Shown: one piece after another, positions 11,548-20,226 of the stretch
Numbering within the stretch: the first letter of the stretch is position 1
Layout of the letters: the number at the start of each line of letters is the position of its first letter
NCBI RefSeq assembly: GCF_003344965.1
Contig: NZ_CP031194.1
Span: 1,302,001 to 1,366,000, forward strand
Source: Streptomyces paludis
GTDB taxonomy: Bacteria > Actinomycetota > Actinomycetes > Streptomycetales > Streptomycetaceae
DNA length: 64,000 nt
Reading direction: 5' to 3'
Notes under the pieces: model-generated
Told to the model about the DNA's origin: nothing
Seen by the model: only the letters and a program-made list of their open reading frames with translations
Database searches by the model: none
Program-made: the position numbers and the translations under genes

Positions 11548-12546
11548 TCAGACCTGCACGTTGTCCTTGCCCTGGCCGTCCGCGGCCTCGGCCGCGTCGC
11601 GCTCGGCCTGCTTCTTCGAGGCGATCAGGCTGGTGATGGTCGTGATGACCAGCACACCGCAGATGACGGACAGCGAGACCGGTATGGAGATGACGGGGAC
11701 ATGGACCCCGGTCTCGTGCAGCGCGTGCAGCACCAGCTTGACCCCGATGAAGCCGAGGATCACCGACAGGCCGTAGCTGAGGTGCACCAGCTTCCGCAGC
11801 AGCCCGCCGATGAGGAAGTAGAGCTGGCGCAGCCCCATCAGCGCGAAGGCGTTGGCGGTGAAGACGATGTACGGGTCCTGGGTGAGCCCGAAGATCGCCG
11901 GGATGGAGTCCAGCGCGAACAGCACGTCCGTGGTGCCGATGGCGAGCATGACCACCATCAGCGGGGTCATGATCCGCTTGCCGTTGGCCTGGATGAAGAG
12001 CTTGGTGCCGTGGTACCGGTCGGCCACCCCGAAGCGGCGTTCGACCGACTTCAGCAGGCGGTTCTCCTCGAACTCCTCCTCCTCGTCGCCGGAGCGCGCC
12101 TCCTGGATGAGCTTCCAGGCGGTGTAGATCAGGAACGCGCCGAAGATGAAGAAGACCCACGAGAAGCTCGCGATGATCGCGGCGCCCGCCGCGATGAATC
12201 CGGCCCGCAGGACCAGCGCTATCAGCACGCCGATGAGCAGCACACGCTGCTGGAGCTGGGAGGGCACCGAGAACTTCGCCATGATCAGGACGAAGACGAA
12301 GAGGTTGTCGACGCTCAGTGACTTCTCGGTGATGAAGCCCGCGAAGAACTCACCGGCGGCCTGGCCCGTCCCGAACACCATCAGGCCGAAGCCGAACAGC
12401 ACGGCGAGGGCGATCCAGACGGCGGTCCAGATGCCGGCTTCCTTCATCGAGACGTCATGGGGCTTGCGCCCGATGAAGAAGTCGACGGCGATCAGGGCGC
12501 ACAGACCAAGGATGGTCAGCACCCACAAGTTCAGGGAAACGTCCAC
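11548..12546 (-). CDS. terC: TerC family integral membrane protein
   Basis: Polytopic membrane protein of the TerC family, linked to tellurite/metal stress and, in other bacteria, to metal export during secretion. The 332 residues include about eight hydrophobic helices, with the conserved acidic motifs TEKSLSVDNLFVF and GTTDVLFALDSIPA in membrane segments and an acidic loop (SGDEEEEFEENRLL). GTG 12546 (VDVSLNLWVLT) is preferred over an upstream TTG at 12573 because family members begin at this point. It lies downstream of two TerD-domain genes on the same strand, forming a compact ter cluster. Confidence 0.93.
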   Translation of the reverse strand: MDVSLNLWVLTILGLCALIAVDFFIGRKPHDVSMKEAGIWTAVWIALAVLFGFGLMVFGTGQAAGEFFAGFITEKSLSVDNLFVFVLIMAKFSVPSQLQQRVLLIGVLIALVLRAGFIAAGAAIIASFSWVFFIFGAFLIYTAWKLIQEARSGDEEEEFEENRLLKSVERRFGVADRYHGTKLFIQANGKRIMTPLMVVMLAIGTTDVLFALDSIPAIFGLTQDPYIVFTANAFALMGLRQLYFLIGGLLRKLVHLSYGLSVILGFIGVKLVLHALHETGVHVPVISIPVSLSVICGVLVITTITSLIASKKQAERDAAEAADGQGKDNVQV

Positions 12547-12615
12547 GCCGAAAACAGTAACAGCAAAACCCAAGAAATGGTAAAGAAAAAGGTAAGGGAC
12601 TACAAAAACCGCAGG

Positions 12616-14436
12616 TCAGCGGCGCCAAGTTCGGCGGGCATCGGCCACCTGTCCCAACACCTGGCGCACCACACGGCTCCCGCGCGACACCACCAGTGGA
12701 TCATATGTCCAGGTATGACCCACCCAGGGATCTGCCAGATGGTCGTCGGGCAGCGCGGTGATCCGCAGCAGCGAGCGCCAGAACGGGTCCAGCACCGGGC
12801 CGTAACCGGCGGCGTCCGCGCGGTCGGCGACCATCATCAGATGCACGCCGACCGACGGGCCCTCGTCGGCGAGATAGCGCAGCTGCGTCACCGCGCGGTC
12901 GTCGAAGCCGTGCGGGAAGTCATTGATGATCAGCAGCTGCTCGGCGGTGTCCAGCTCCGCCGGCAGTGACCCGGTGGCGCCGGCGCGCACCGCCATCTGC
13001 ACCAGGTCCACCCGCTGGGTGAGCCGGGCGAGGACCGACGCCACGCCCGCCGCGCCGGCCGCGGGCGGCCCGTCGAGCACGCCGGAAGCGGTCAGCGGGG
13101 CCAGTGCGTGGGCCGCCGACCGGGCCGGGTCGATCACCTGCACGGTGAATTCGCCGGGCGGGTAGACGGCGAGGAGACGCGCGGCATGGACGACCGCCGT
13201 GTCCATGGCCGACAGCCCCGGCCCGGTCCCGCCGGCCCCCGGGGCCGCGCCCGCCGGGGCCGTGCCGGAGCCGGACCGGCCGCTGTCGATCCACAGCCCG
13301 CGCTCCAGCGGCAGCCGGATGAGCATCGGGATCCGCAGGCCGGGGCGCTCGGGCAGATGGACATCGCCGAGGCGCAGCGCCATCGGGATCTCCCGGGGCG
13401 GCCGGTAGGCGTGCCAGACGGGGCTGTCCCACCGCGCGTAGGCCGGGGGCAGCGCCGGTTCGACGACCTCGGACTCGGCGGTGAGCCGGTCGAGGTCGCG
13501 GTCGAGGACGGCGCGGGCCCGCTCGGCCAGCTCGTCATGTCTGGCCCGGGCGTCGGCGCGGGCCGCGTCGGCCGCCGCGCCGACCCGCCGGCGGGGGTCG
13601 GCCAGGGCGTCGTCAAGCTCCCGGTCCAGCCGTGACTGGGCGAAGTCCCGCGCGCTGCGGTACGCGGCGACCGTACGGGCCAGGTCCTCGAACATGCCCC
13701 AGACCTGGTTGTAGAGGCGCTCGTCCATGGTCCAGCCGGTGGCGTCGCCAGCGACGGGCCGGGGCGGCTCGCCCGCCGGGGCGGGGGCCGGAGCGGCCGG
13801 GGGCGCGGGGGCCGCGCGCCGCCGCTTCGGGTGGGTGTAGTCCACGGCTCCGGGCGCGGCGGCGGGGGCCTGTACGGCGCCGGCCAGATGCCGGGCGACC
13901 GCGTCCTGGGCAGCGGCGGCGGTCTCCCCGGCGCCCGGCAGCCCCTGGTCGGCGAGGAGTTCGGCGAGGCCGCCCGCGTACCCCTGGCCGACGGCGCGCA
14001 CCTTCCAGGCGTCCTCGCGGCGGTACAGCTCCAGCGCGATGACGGCGGATTCGGCGTCCAGTCCGGTGAGGGTGAAGTCGGCGATCGCGGCGCCGTCGGT
14101 GGAGGTGACGGCGGCGAAGGGGGCGGCGGTGGCGCCGAAGCGGGCGGGTCCGGCGGCGCTCTCGGGGAGCGCGAGCACCACCCGTACCAGCCGGGCCCGT
14201 TCGGGCAGGGCCGCCAGGTCGATGTGGAAGCGCAGCGCGGCGGCGGCCTGGCGGGAGACCTCGACACCGGGCAGGGCGGGCGAGCCCGGGTGGGCCGTCC
14301 AGCCGGCGTCGGGGGTGGTGCCGTGCTCGTCGCCGAGCGTGACACAGCCCAGGACGGGGGCGGCGGCCGTCACCCGTATCTCCAGCCGGGTGCGGGGCAG
14401 TGGATGGTTCTGCCCCCGGACCAGCTCGGCCGTCAT
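12616..14436 (-). CDS. TerD domain fused to coiled coil and FtsK/HerA-like domain lacking the P-loop lysine
   Basis: 606-residue multidomain protein. Residues about 1-170 form a TerD/CABP-like domain (GCVTLGDEHGTTPDAGW, VVLALPESA, ALELYRREDAWKVRAVGQGY). A basic and Pro/Ala-rich linker follows, then an Arg/Asp-rich probable coiled coil (about 230-330). The C-terminal part resembles the FtsK/EccC ATPase fold (WHAYRPPREIPMALRLGDVH, VIDPARSAAHALAPL, QLLIINDFPHGFDDRAV). The Walker A position reads DSGRSGSGTAPAG, without the lysine, followed by a Gly/Ala/Pro-rich insertion, so ATP binding is doubtful. Comparative genomics links such proteins to the Ter stress systems; a scaffolding role is inference. 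ATG 14436 follows GAGGGGAC. Confidence 0.8.
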   Translation of the reverse strand: MTAELVRGQNHPLPRTRLEIRVTAAAPVLGCVTLGDEHGTTPDAGWTAHPGSPALPGVEVSRQAAAALRFHIDLAALPERARLVRVVLALPESAAGPARFGATAAPFAAVTSTDGAAIADFTLTGLDAESAVIALELYRREDAWKVRAVGQGYAGGLAELLADQGLPGAGETAAAAQDAVARHLAGAVQAPAAAPGAVDYTHPKRRRAAPAPPAAPAPAPAGEPPRPVAGDATGWTMDERLYNQVWGMFEDLARTVAAYRSARDFAQSRLDRELDDALADPRRRVGAAADAARADARARHDELAERARAVLDRDLDRLTAESEVVEPALPPAYARWDSPVWHAYRPPREIPMALRLGDVHLPERPGLRIPMLIRLPLERGLWIDSGRSGSGTAPAGAAPGAGGTGPGLSAMDTAVVHAARLLAVYPPGEFTVQVIDPARSAAHALAPLTASGVLDGPPAAGAAGVASVLARLTQRVDLVQMAVRAGATGSLPAELDTAEQLLIINDFPHGFDDRAVTQLRYLADEGPSVGVHLMMVADRADAAGYGPVLDPFWRSLLRITALPDDHLADPWVGHTWTYDPLVVSRGSRVVRQVLGQVADARRTWRR

Positions 14437-14533
14437 CGGCTCTGTCCCCTCGTCGGCGGTGGTGGTGGGCAGGGGCGCGGTCCCCGGCGGCGGTGTGTCT
14501 CGCCGGGGACCGCGCGGTTGCCGTAGGGCGGGT

Positions 14534-15148
14534 CTACAGGTGCAGCAGGATCGCCGGCATCAGGTCCTGGAACGTACGGCCGTTGGCCGCGGTGCCCAGG
14601 GCTGTCATCCGCCAGCCCGCGCCCGCGCGGCTGACCTTCGCCATGATCTGCGCGGTGTACTGGCCGCCGCCGTCCAGGGTGTAGCGGGCCAGCTCCTGGC
14701 CGTTCGTCTCGTCGACGATGCGGCAGAACGCGTTCTGGACCTCCTGGAAGGTCTGGCCGGTGAACGAGTTCACCGTGAAGACGATCTGGTCGACATGGAC
14801 CGGGACGCGCTCCAGATCGACGAGGACCGCCTCGTCGTCGCCGCCCTGTCCCGCGCCGCCGACCAGATTGTCCCCGGTGTGCTTCACCGAGCCGTCGTCG
14901 CTGACGAGATGGCGGAAGAAGACCACGTCGACCGGCTGCTTGTCGGCGAAGAGCACCGCCGAGGCGTCGAGGTCGATCTCGCGCGTACGGGAGCCGAACA
15001 GCCCCCGGCGGGGCGCGGCCTGCCAGCCGAGCCCCATCCGCACCGCGGTCAGGGTGCCCCCGCCCTTCTTCTCCAGACTGATGGCCTGCCCCTTGGTCAG
15101 ATTGACCCCGGGTCCCCCGGGCGCGGCGCCCTTGGATACGTCAGCCAC
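14534..15148 (-). CDS. terD: TerD family calcium-binding stress protein
   Basis: 204-residue TerD-family protein, cytoplasmic and expected to bind calcium; the family is tied to tellurite resistance and stress and development in Streptomyces. Seen: VNLTKGQAISLEKKGGG near the N-terminus, the acidic motif DDGSVKHTGDNLVGGAGQGG, and FTVNSFTGQTFQEVQNAFCR, all standard family blocks. The GTG start follows GAGAGGGGACAGCAC, almost the same leader as the next gene. It is the first gene of the terD, TerD-FtsK, terC series. Confidence 0.94.
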   Translation of the reverse strand: MADVSKGAAPGGPGVNLTKGQAISLEKKGGGTLTAVRMGLGWQAAPRRGLFGSRTREIDLDASAVLFADKQPVDVVFFRHLVSDDGSVKHTGDNLVGGAGQGGDDEAVLVDLERVPVHVDQIVFTVNSFTGQTFQEVQNAFCRIVDETNGQELARYTLDGGGQYTAQIMAKVSRAGAGWRMTALGTAANGRTFQDLMPAILLHL

Positions 15149-15262
15149 GTGCTGTCCCCTCTCGCACAGTCCCCCGCAACCGTCCGTATGCGGTTGTGCG
15201 GAACCCTACGCAGCGACGCGGGCCCCGCAGCAGGCTCCGGCCGCATCTGTGTCGGTCTTGCA

Positions 15263-15285
15263 ACACACCGGATGTCCCGGTGTGT
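15263..15285 (-). terminator. uvrB terminator overlapping the stop codon
   Basis: ACACACCGG (15263-15271) and CCGGTGTGT (15277-15285) form a perfect 9-bp stem with a 5-nt loop. The stem begins with the last base of the uvrB stop codon (TGA, 15287-15285). Confidence 0.65.
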
Positions 15286-17414
15286 CAGGCCAGTCCCGCC
15301 TCTCTCATCTGCCGCAATTCCTTCTTCAGCTCACCGACTTCGTCGCGCAGCCGGGCGGCCACCTCGAACTGCAATTCGGCGGCGGCGGCCCGCATCCGGT
15401 CGGTCATCTCCTCGATGATCCCGGCCAGTTCCGCGGCGGGCCGGTCGGTGACCACCGCTCCCGCCCTGCCGCCCTTCGCGCCCTGCGCGGTCCGGGTGGC
15501 GAGCGCGGGCACCGGCGCCCTGCCGGGCTTGCCGTCCTTGCCCTGGCGGTAGCCCGTGCCGAGCAGCGCCTCGGTGTCGACCTCCTCGCGCGCGATGGTC
15601 GCGACGATGTCGTTGATCTTCTTGCGGAGGGGCTGGGGGTCGATACCGCGCTCGGTGTTGTACGCGGTCTGCTTCTCCCGGCGGCGGTTCGTCTCGTCGA
15701 TGGCCTTCTCCATCGCCGGGGTGATCTTGTCCGCGTACATATGGACCTGCCCCGACACATTGCGCGCGGCCCGGCCGATGGTCTGGATCAGTGAGGTGCC
15801 GGAGCGCAGGAAGCCCTGCTTGTCGGCGTCGAGGATGGCGACGAGCGAGACCTCGGGGAGGTCGAGGCCCTCCCGCAGGAGGTTGATGCCGACCAGGACG
15901 TCGTACTCCCCGGCGCGCAGCTCGCGCAGCAGCTCGATCCGGCGCAGGGTGTCGACGTCGCTGTGGAGATAGCGCACCTGGATGCCCAGCTCCAGGAAGT
16001 AGTCCGTGAGGTCCTCGGCCATCTTCTTGGTGAGGGTGGTCACCAGGACGCGTTCGTCCTTGGCGGTGCGCTCGCGGATCTCGTGCACCAGGTCGTCGAT
16101 CTGGCCCTCGGTGGGCTTGACGACGACCTCCGGGTCGACAAGGCCGGTGGGGCGGATGATCTGCTCCACGAAGCCGTCGGAGCGGGACAGCTCGTAGGCT
16201 CCCGGGGTGGCGGAGAGATAGACGGTCTGGCCGATCCGCTCCTGGAACTCCTCCCACCTCAGCGGCCTGTTGTCGAGGGCGGACGGCAGCCGGAAGCCGT
16301 GGTCGACCAGGGTGCGCTTGCGGGAGGCGTCGCCCTCGTACATCGCGCCGATCTGCGGCACCGTGACATGCGACTCGTCGATGACCAGCAGGAAGTCCTC
16401 GGGGAAGTAGTCGAGGAGGGTGTTGGGCGGGGAGCCGGGGTCCCGGTCGTCGAAGTGCATCGAGTAGTTCTCGATACCGGAGCAGGAGCCGATCTGGCGC
16501 ATCATCTCGATGTCGTACGTCGTGCGCATGCGCAGCCGCTGGGACTCCAGCAGCTTGCCCTGCTTGTCCAGCTCGGCCAGCCGGGTCTCCAGCTCGTGCT
16601 CGATCCCGTTGACCGCCTTCTCCAGCCGCTCGGGTCCGGCGACGTAGTGGCTGGCCGGGAAGATGTACAGCTCCTGGTCGTCGCTGATGACCTCGCCGGT
16701 GAGCGGGTGGAGTGTGGAGAGCGCCTCGATCTCGTCCCCGAACATCTCGATCCGGACGGCCAGCTCCTCGTAGACCGGGAAGATCTCGATGGTGTCGCCG
16801 CGGACCCGGAAGGTGCCCCGGGTGAACGCCAGGTCGTTGCGCGTGTACTGGATGTCGACAAAGCGGCGCAGCAGCTGGTCGCGGTCCAGCTCCGCGCCGA
16901 CCTTGAGCGGCACCATGCGGTCCACGTACTCCTGGGGCGTGCCGAGGCCGTAGATGCAGGAGACGGAGGCGACGACGATCACGTCGCGGCGGGTGAGCAG
17001 GGAGTTCGTCGCCGAGTGGCGCAGCCGCTCGACCTCCTCGTTGATGGAGGAGTCCTTCTCGATGTAGGTGTCCGACTGGGGGACGTACGCCTCGGGCTGG
17101 TAGTAGTCGTAGTACGAGACGAAGTACTCGACGGCGTTGTTGGGGAGCAGCTCCCGGAACTCGTTCGCCAGCTGGGCGGCGAGCGTCTTGTTGGGCGCCA
17201 TGACCAGGGTGGGGCGCTGGAGCTTCTCGATCATCCAGGCGGTCGTCGCCGACTTTCCCGTGCCGGTCGCGCCGAGCAGGACGACGTCCTCCTCACCCGC
17301 GCGGACACGCCGCTCCAGGTCGGCGATGGCCGTGGGCTGATCGCCGCTGGGCTGGTAGGAGCTGACGACCTCGAAGGGCGCCACCGTACGTTCGATCTTG
17401 GAAACGGGCCGCAT
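15285..17414 (-). CDS. uvrB: excinuclease ABC subunit B
   Basis: Helicase-fold subunit that verifies damage and positions UvrC. Walker A GATGTGKS is at residues 48-55, the DNA-clamping beta-hairpin [12 protein letters not shown] starts near 101, DESH is motif II, and a C-terminal UVR motif ([19 protein letters not shown]) contacts UvrC. 709 residues, the normal length plus a short variable segment before UVR. ATG 17414 is fixed by a damage-type promoter whose -10 box ends 6 nt upstream; no ribosome site is present, in keeping with a leaderless message. Confidence 0.97.
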   Translation of the reverse strand: MRPVSKIERTVAPFEVVSSYQPSGDQPTAIADLERRVRAGEEDVVLLGATGTGKSATTAWMIEKLQRPTLVMAPNKTLAAQLANEFRELLPNNAVEYFVSYYDYYQPEAYVPQSDTYIEKDSSINEEVERLRHSATNSLLTRRDVIVVASVSCIYGLGTPQEYVDRMVPLKVGAELDRDQLLRRFVDIQYTRNDLAFTRGTFRVRGDTIEIFPVYEELAVRIEMFGDEIEALSTLHPLTGEVISDDQELYIFPASHYVAGPERLEKAVNGIEHELETRLAELDKQGKLLESQRLRMRTTYDIEMMRQIGSCSGIENYSMHFDDRDPGSPPNTLLDYFPEDFLLVIDESHVTVPQIGAMYEGDASRKRTLVDHGFRLPSALDNRPLRWEEFQERIGQTVYLSATPGAYELSRSDGFVEQIIRPTGLVDPEVVVKPTEGQIDDLVHEIRERTAKDERVLVTTLTKKMAEDLTDYFLELGIQVRYLHSDVDTLRRIELLRELRAGEYDVLVGINLLREGLDLPEVSLVAILDADKQGFLRSGTSLIQTIGRAARNVSGQVHMYADKITPAMEKAIDETNRRREKQTAYNTERGIDPQPLRKKINDIVATIAREEVDTEALLGTGYRQGKDGKPGRAPVPALATRTAQGAKGGRAGAVVTDRPAAELAGIIEEMTDRMRAAAAELQFEVAARLRDEVGELKKELRQMREAGLA

Positions 17415-17420
17415 GGATCC

Positions 17421-17442
17421 ACCGTACGACGCCCCACTGACA
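17421..17442 (-). promoter_or_regulatory. RecA-NDp/PafBC-type DNA-damage promoter of uvrB
   Basis: Minus strand shows TGTCAGTG (17442-17435), an 8-nt spacer, and TACGGT (17426-17421), followed by ggatcc and the uvrB ATG. Same spacing and same distance to the start codon as at uvrC, ogt and polA. It begins only 24 nt past the stop of the upstream MHYT gene, giving uvrB its own damage-inducible control. Confidence 0.8.
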
Positions 17443-17465
17443 GTCGGGTCCGGCCGGCCGGTCCG

Positions 17466-18386
17466 TCACCAGTCGTGGAGGTCCGGGGAGCCGCGGCGGG
17501 TCCGGCCGACGCGGGAGGCGGCGCGCTCGGCGGCCTTGTCCGCGGCCTTGGCGGCGGGGTCGCGGCGGGCCGGGCGCGGGCGGATCCGCTGGGCCGGGAC
17601 GCCGACGCTCCCGCAGGGGTCGGCGGCGGCCTTGGCGGCGCGCTCGCGCTTGCGGCCACCGGTCACCAGCAGGGGGTCGAACACCATCGCCACCGCGGAC
17701 AGCAGCAGGAAGACGGCCGGGCCGAGCAGCATCGGCAGGAGCAGTTCGGCGGCGGGTTCGCCGCCCGGCGCGCCGGCGTTCTGCGGCAGATGGACATGGA
17801 CGGCGGCCATGCCCGTGTAGTGCATGCCGGTCGCGGCGAAGCCCATCACCAGGCTGGCGGCCACGCTCGCCATCAGACCGCGGTACGAGACGATGACCCA
17901 CAGGGCGGCGGTCGCCGCGCCCACGGCGATCAGTACGGAGAGGGTGACGATCCCGGTGTCGTAGTCGACGCGCCCGTCCACCCGCAGTCCGGCCATGCCG
18001 AGGTAGTGCATGGTCGCGATGCCGAGGCCGATGATCGTGCCGCCGGTGCCCAGCGCCATCGGGGACGAGCCCCGGTAGCCGACGATGAAGATCCCGATGC
18101 CGACCATGACGATGCCCACGGCCAGGCTGGCGAAGGTCGTCGGCGCGTCGTAGCCGATGCGGGCCTCGGCGACGGTGAACCCCGTCATCGCGATGAAGTG
18201 CATGGTCCAGACGCCGGAGCCGATGGTGGCGGCGCCGAGCGCCAGCCCGCCCGGTTTCCAGGGACGGCAGGTGCGCAGGGATCTCGCGGTGCAGCGCAGG
18301 CCGAGCGCAGCGCCGAGGCAGGCCATGAGAAAGGCCGCCACGGGTGTGACGAGGCCATAACTGAATCCGTCGATGGTGCCCTGCAT
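17466..18386 (-). CDS. stand-alone MHYT-domain integral membrane protein
   Basis: 306-residue membrane protein with seven hydrophobic segments and the three MHYT motifs MHFIAM, MHYLGM and MHYTGM, proposed to bind copper and sense oxygen, CO or NO. In many bacteria MHYT domains head GGDEF/EAL proteins; here no signalling domain follows. Instead there is a basic Ala/Arg-rich cytoplasmic tail of about 70 residues. ATG 18386 gives the family N-terminus (MQGTIDGFSYG) and follows GAAGGG. It is divergent from the glycerophosphodiesterase gene. Its output is unknown. Confidence 0.88.
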   Translation of the reverse strand: MQGTIDGFSYGLVTPVAAFLMACLGAALGLRCTARSLRTCRPWKPGGLALGAATIGSGVWTMHFIAMTGFTVAEARIGYDAPTTFASLAVGIVMVGIGIFIVGYRGSSPMALGTGGTIIGLGIATMHYLGMAGLRVDGRVDYDTGIVTLSVLIAVGAATAALWVIVSYRGLMASVAASLVMGFAATGMHYTGMAAVHVHLPQNAGAPGGEPAAELLLPMLLGPAVFLLLSAVAMVFDPLLVTGGRKRERAAKAAADPCGSVGVPAQRIRPRPARRDPAAKAADKAAERAASRVGRTRRGSPDLHDW

Positions 18387-18491
18387 AGTCTGTGCCCTTC
18401 GCCCCTTGTGCCTAACTGTACGGATGCGCTGGTTCCGGGAGGGTAGGACGGCGGACGCACGAATCAAACAGCAGGCTGGAGACTTGTCGAT

Positions 18492-19412
18492 ATGACGTTT
18501 GCCTCACTCGCGTTAGTGGGTTCCCTTCTGCTGCTGGCGCCGGGCGCCGTGGCGGCCCCGGAGAGCACCGTTCCCACCGCTCCCACCACCGCTGTTCCGC
18601 TGGTCATCGCCCATCGCGGGGCCTCCGCGTACGCGCCGGAGAACACGCTCGCGGCCGTCGACATGGCACATGCCCTCGGCATTGACTGGGTGGAGAACGA
18701 CGTCCAGCGCACCAAGGACGGCGAGCTGGTCGTGCTCCACGACGAGACGCTGGCCCGGACCACGGACGTGGAGCGGGTCTTCCCCGGCCGGGCGCCCTGG
18801 CGGGTCGGTGACTTCACGGCGGCGGAGATCGCGCGGCTGGACGCGGGCGGCTGGTTCGCGCCTCGGTGGTCGGGCACGCGCGTGCCGACACTCGCGCGCT
18901 ATCTGCGGGCCGTCGAGGCCAACCGGCAGAGTCTGCTGCTGGAGATCAAGGGGCCCGAGCGGTATCCGGGCATCGAGGAGGACATTCTGCGGGTGCTGCG
19001 CGAGGAGGGCTGGCTGGACCGGGCGCATGTCGCGCGCCGGCTCGTCGTCCAGAGCTTCGGCGCGGACAGCATCCGTACGGTGCACACACTGCGCCCGGAC
19101 ATCACCACCGGGTTCCTCGGCTCGCCGGCGGTGACGGAGCTGCCCGCGTACGCCGCGTTCGCCGACCAGATCAACCCGTCGCACACCTCGCTCACGGGGG
19201 CGTACGTCGCCGCGGCGCACGGGCTGAGGGGCCCGCACGGCAAGCCGCTCGCGGTCAGCACCTGGACCGTCGACGACGCGGCGGGCGCGGTGCGGGTCAG
19301 GGACATGGGCGTGGACGGGATCATCACCAACCGGCCCGATGTGGTGCGGAGCGCGGTGGGCCGATCCGGGGCGGGCCCGTTGTCAGTGGGGGACCGTACC
19401 GTGGTGGCATGA
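18492..19412 (+). CDS. secreted glycerophosphodiester phosphodiesterase, with a TTA codon
   Basis: 306-residue GDPD that hydrolyses glycerophosphodiesters to glycerol-3-phosphate and an alcohol. The active site is seen as HRG (41-43), ENT (50-52), ExD (E68, D70) and HD (83-84), with metal ligands in LLLEIKGPE and TWTVDD. A hydrophobic signal-like N-terminus ends about AVAA but has no basic residue. ATG 18492 follows GGAG by 10 nt and no other in-frame start fits. Codon 8 is TTA (18513-18515), read only by the developmentally controlled bldA tRNA in Streptomyces. The stop overlaps the ogt start, and the ogt promoter lies within its last codons. Confidence 0.9.
   Translation: MTFASLALVGSLLLLAPGAVAAPESTVPTAPTTAVPLVIAHRGASAYAPENTLAAVDMAHALGIDWVENDVQRTKDGELVVLHDETLARTTDVERVFPGRAPWRVGDFTAAEIARLDAGGWFAPRWSGTRVPTLARYLRAVEANRQSLLLEIKGPERYPGIEEDILRVLREEGWLDRAHVARRLVVQSFGADSIRTVHTLRPDITTGFLGSPAVTELPAYAAFADQINPSHTSLTGAYVAAAHGLRGPHGKPLAVSTWTVDDAAGAVRVRDMGVDGIITNRPDVVRSAVGRSGAGPLSVGDRTVVA
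19381..19402 (+). promoter_or_regulatory. RecA-NDp/PafBC-type DNA-damage promoter of ogt, inside the upstream gene
   Basis: TGTCAGTG (19381-19388), an 8-nt spacer, TACCGT (19397-19402), then ggtggc and the ogt ATG at 19409. The element lies entirely within the last codons of the glycerophosphodiesterase gene, so ogt can be induced independently by damage as a leaderless message. Confidence 0.8.
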
Positions 19413-19960
19413 ACGAGTACGGAGAGTCGCGGCCGTCGGTGGAGTGGGCCGTCGTGCCGAGCGCCATCGGGCCGCTGCTGCTGGCCGCGACGGAGCGGGG
19501 GCTGGTCAGCGTGGCCTTCCACGCCGAGGGCCCCGTGCGGGAGCGGACGCTCGACGGGCTGCGGAGCCGGCTGGGTGCGGAGCCGGTCGAGTCGGCGTCG
19601 GGTCGGCTGGCCGGGGCGATACGCGAGCTGTCCGCGTACTTCGCGGGCGAGCTGCGGGACTTCGGGCTGCCGCTCGACTGGTCGCTTTCCTCGGGTTTCC
19701 ACCGGCAGGTGCTGCGGGAGCTGGCCGCGGGCGTGCCGTACGGCGCGGTGATCGGTTACGGCGAGCTGGCCGCGCGGGTGGGCCGGCCGGGGGCCGGGCA
19801 GGCGGTGGGCGCCGCGATGGGCTCCAATCCGCTGCCGGTGGTCGTGCCGTGCCACCGGGTGGTGGAGAGCGGCGGGGGGCTCGGCGGGTTCGGTGGCGGG
19901 CTGGAGACGAAGCGGCGGCTGCTGGCGCTGGAGGGAATCCATCCCGAGCCCTTGTTCTGA
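19409..19960 (+). CDS. ogt: methylated-DNA--[protein]-cysteine S-methyltransferase
   Basis: 183-residue suicide repair protein that removes alkyl groups from O6-alkylguanine by transfer to its own cysteine. The active-site motif PCHRVV is present, preceded by the helix-turn-helix segment with PYGAVIGYGELAARVG and the conserved AMGSNPLPVVVPC context. The ATG overlaps the stop of the preceding gene (ATGA). A damage-type promoter with its -10 box 6 nt upstream supports both this start and induction by DNA damage. Confidence 0.95.
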   Translation: MNEYGESRPSVEWAVVPSAIGPLLLAATERGLVSVAFHAEGPVRERTLDGLRSRLGAEPVESASGRLAGAIRELSAYFAGELRDFGLPLDWSLSSGFHRQVLRELAAGVPYGAVIGYGELAARVGRPGAGQAVGAAMGSNPLPVVVPCHRVVESGGGLGGFGGGLETKRRLLALEGIHPEPLF

Positions 19961-19961
19961 G

Positions 19962-20063
19962 GTGACGTTCCGGGGTGAGGTTCTGGGGTGAAGCTCTGGC
20001 GTGAAGTTCTGGGGTGAGGCTCCGGCGTGAGGTTCGGGGCGAAGCTCAGGGCGAAGTTCTGGG
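19962..20063. repeat. eight tandem copies of a 13-bp repeat
   Basis: Immediately after ogt, the unit GTGAGGTTCTGGG repeats about eight times with few changes (variants GTGAAGCTCTGGC, GTGAAGTTCTGGG, GTGAGGCTCCGGC and so on). The last two copies are 12 nt. It lies in no convincing gene and ends 25 nt before the fdhA -35 box. Its function is unknown. Confidence 0.85.
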
Positions 20064-20087
20064 TGAATTGCCAGGCTTTACCGGCAC

Positions 20088-20116
20088 TTGTCCGCCTTGT
20101 GCGGCGGGCTTAGGCT
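20088..20116 (+). promoter_or_regulatory. fdhA promoter
   Basis: TTGTCC (20088-20093), exactly 17 nt, then TAGGCT (20111-20116): a good vegetative sigma-factor (HrdB-type) promoter about 110 nt before the dehydrogenase start. Confidence 0.65.
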
Positions 20117-20226
20117 GAGGAAGGGAGCGCCCGCGTCGGGCCACGCTCAACGCGGCGGCGGGCGGGCTCTCCGCTGACCGGGTCATCGGCTGGACGAGCA
20201 GGATCCGAGAGGACGGCGAATCGGCA

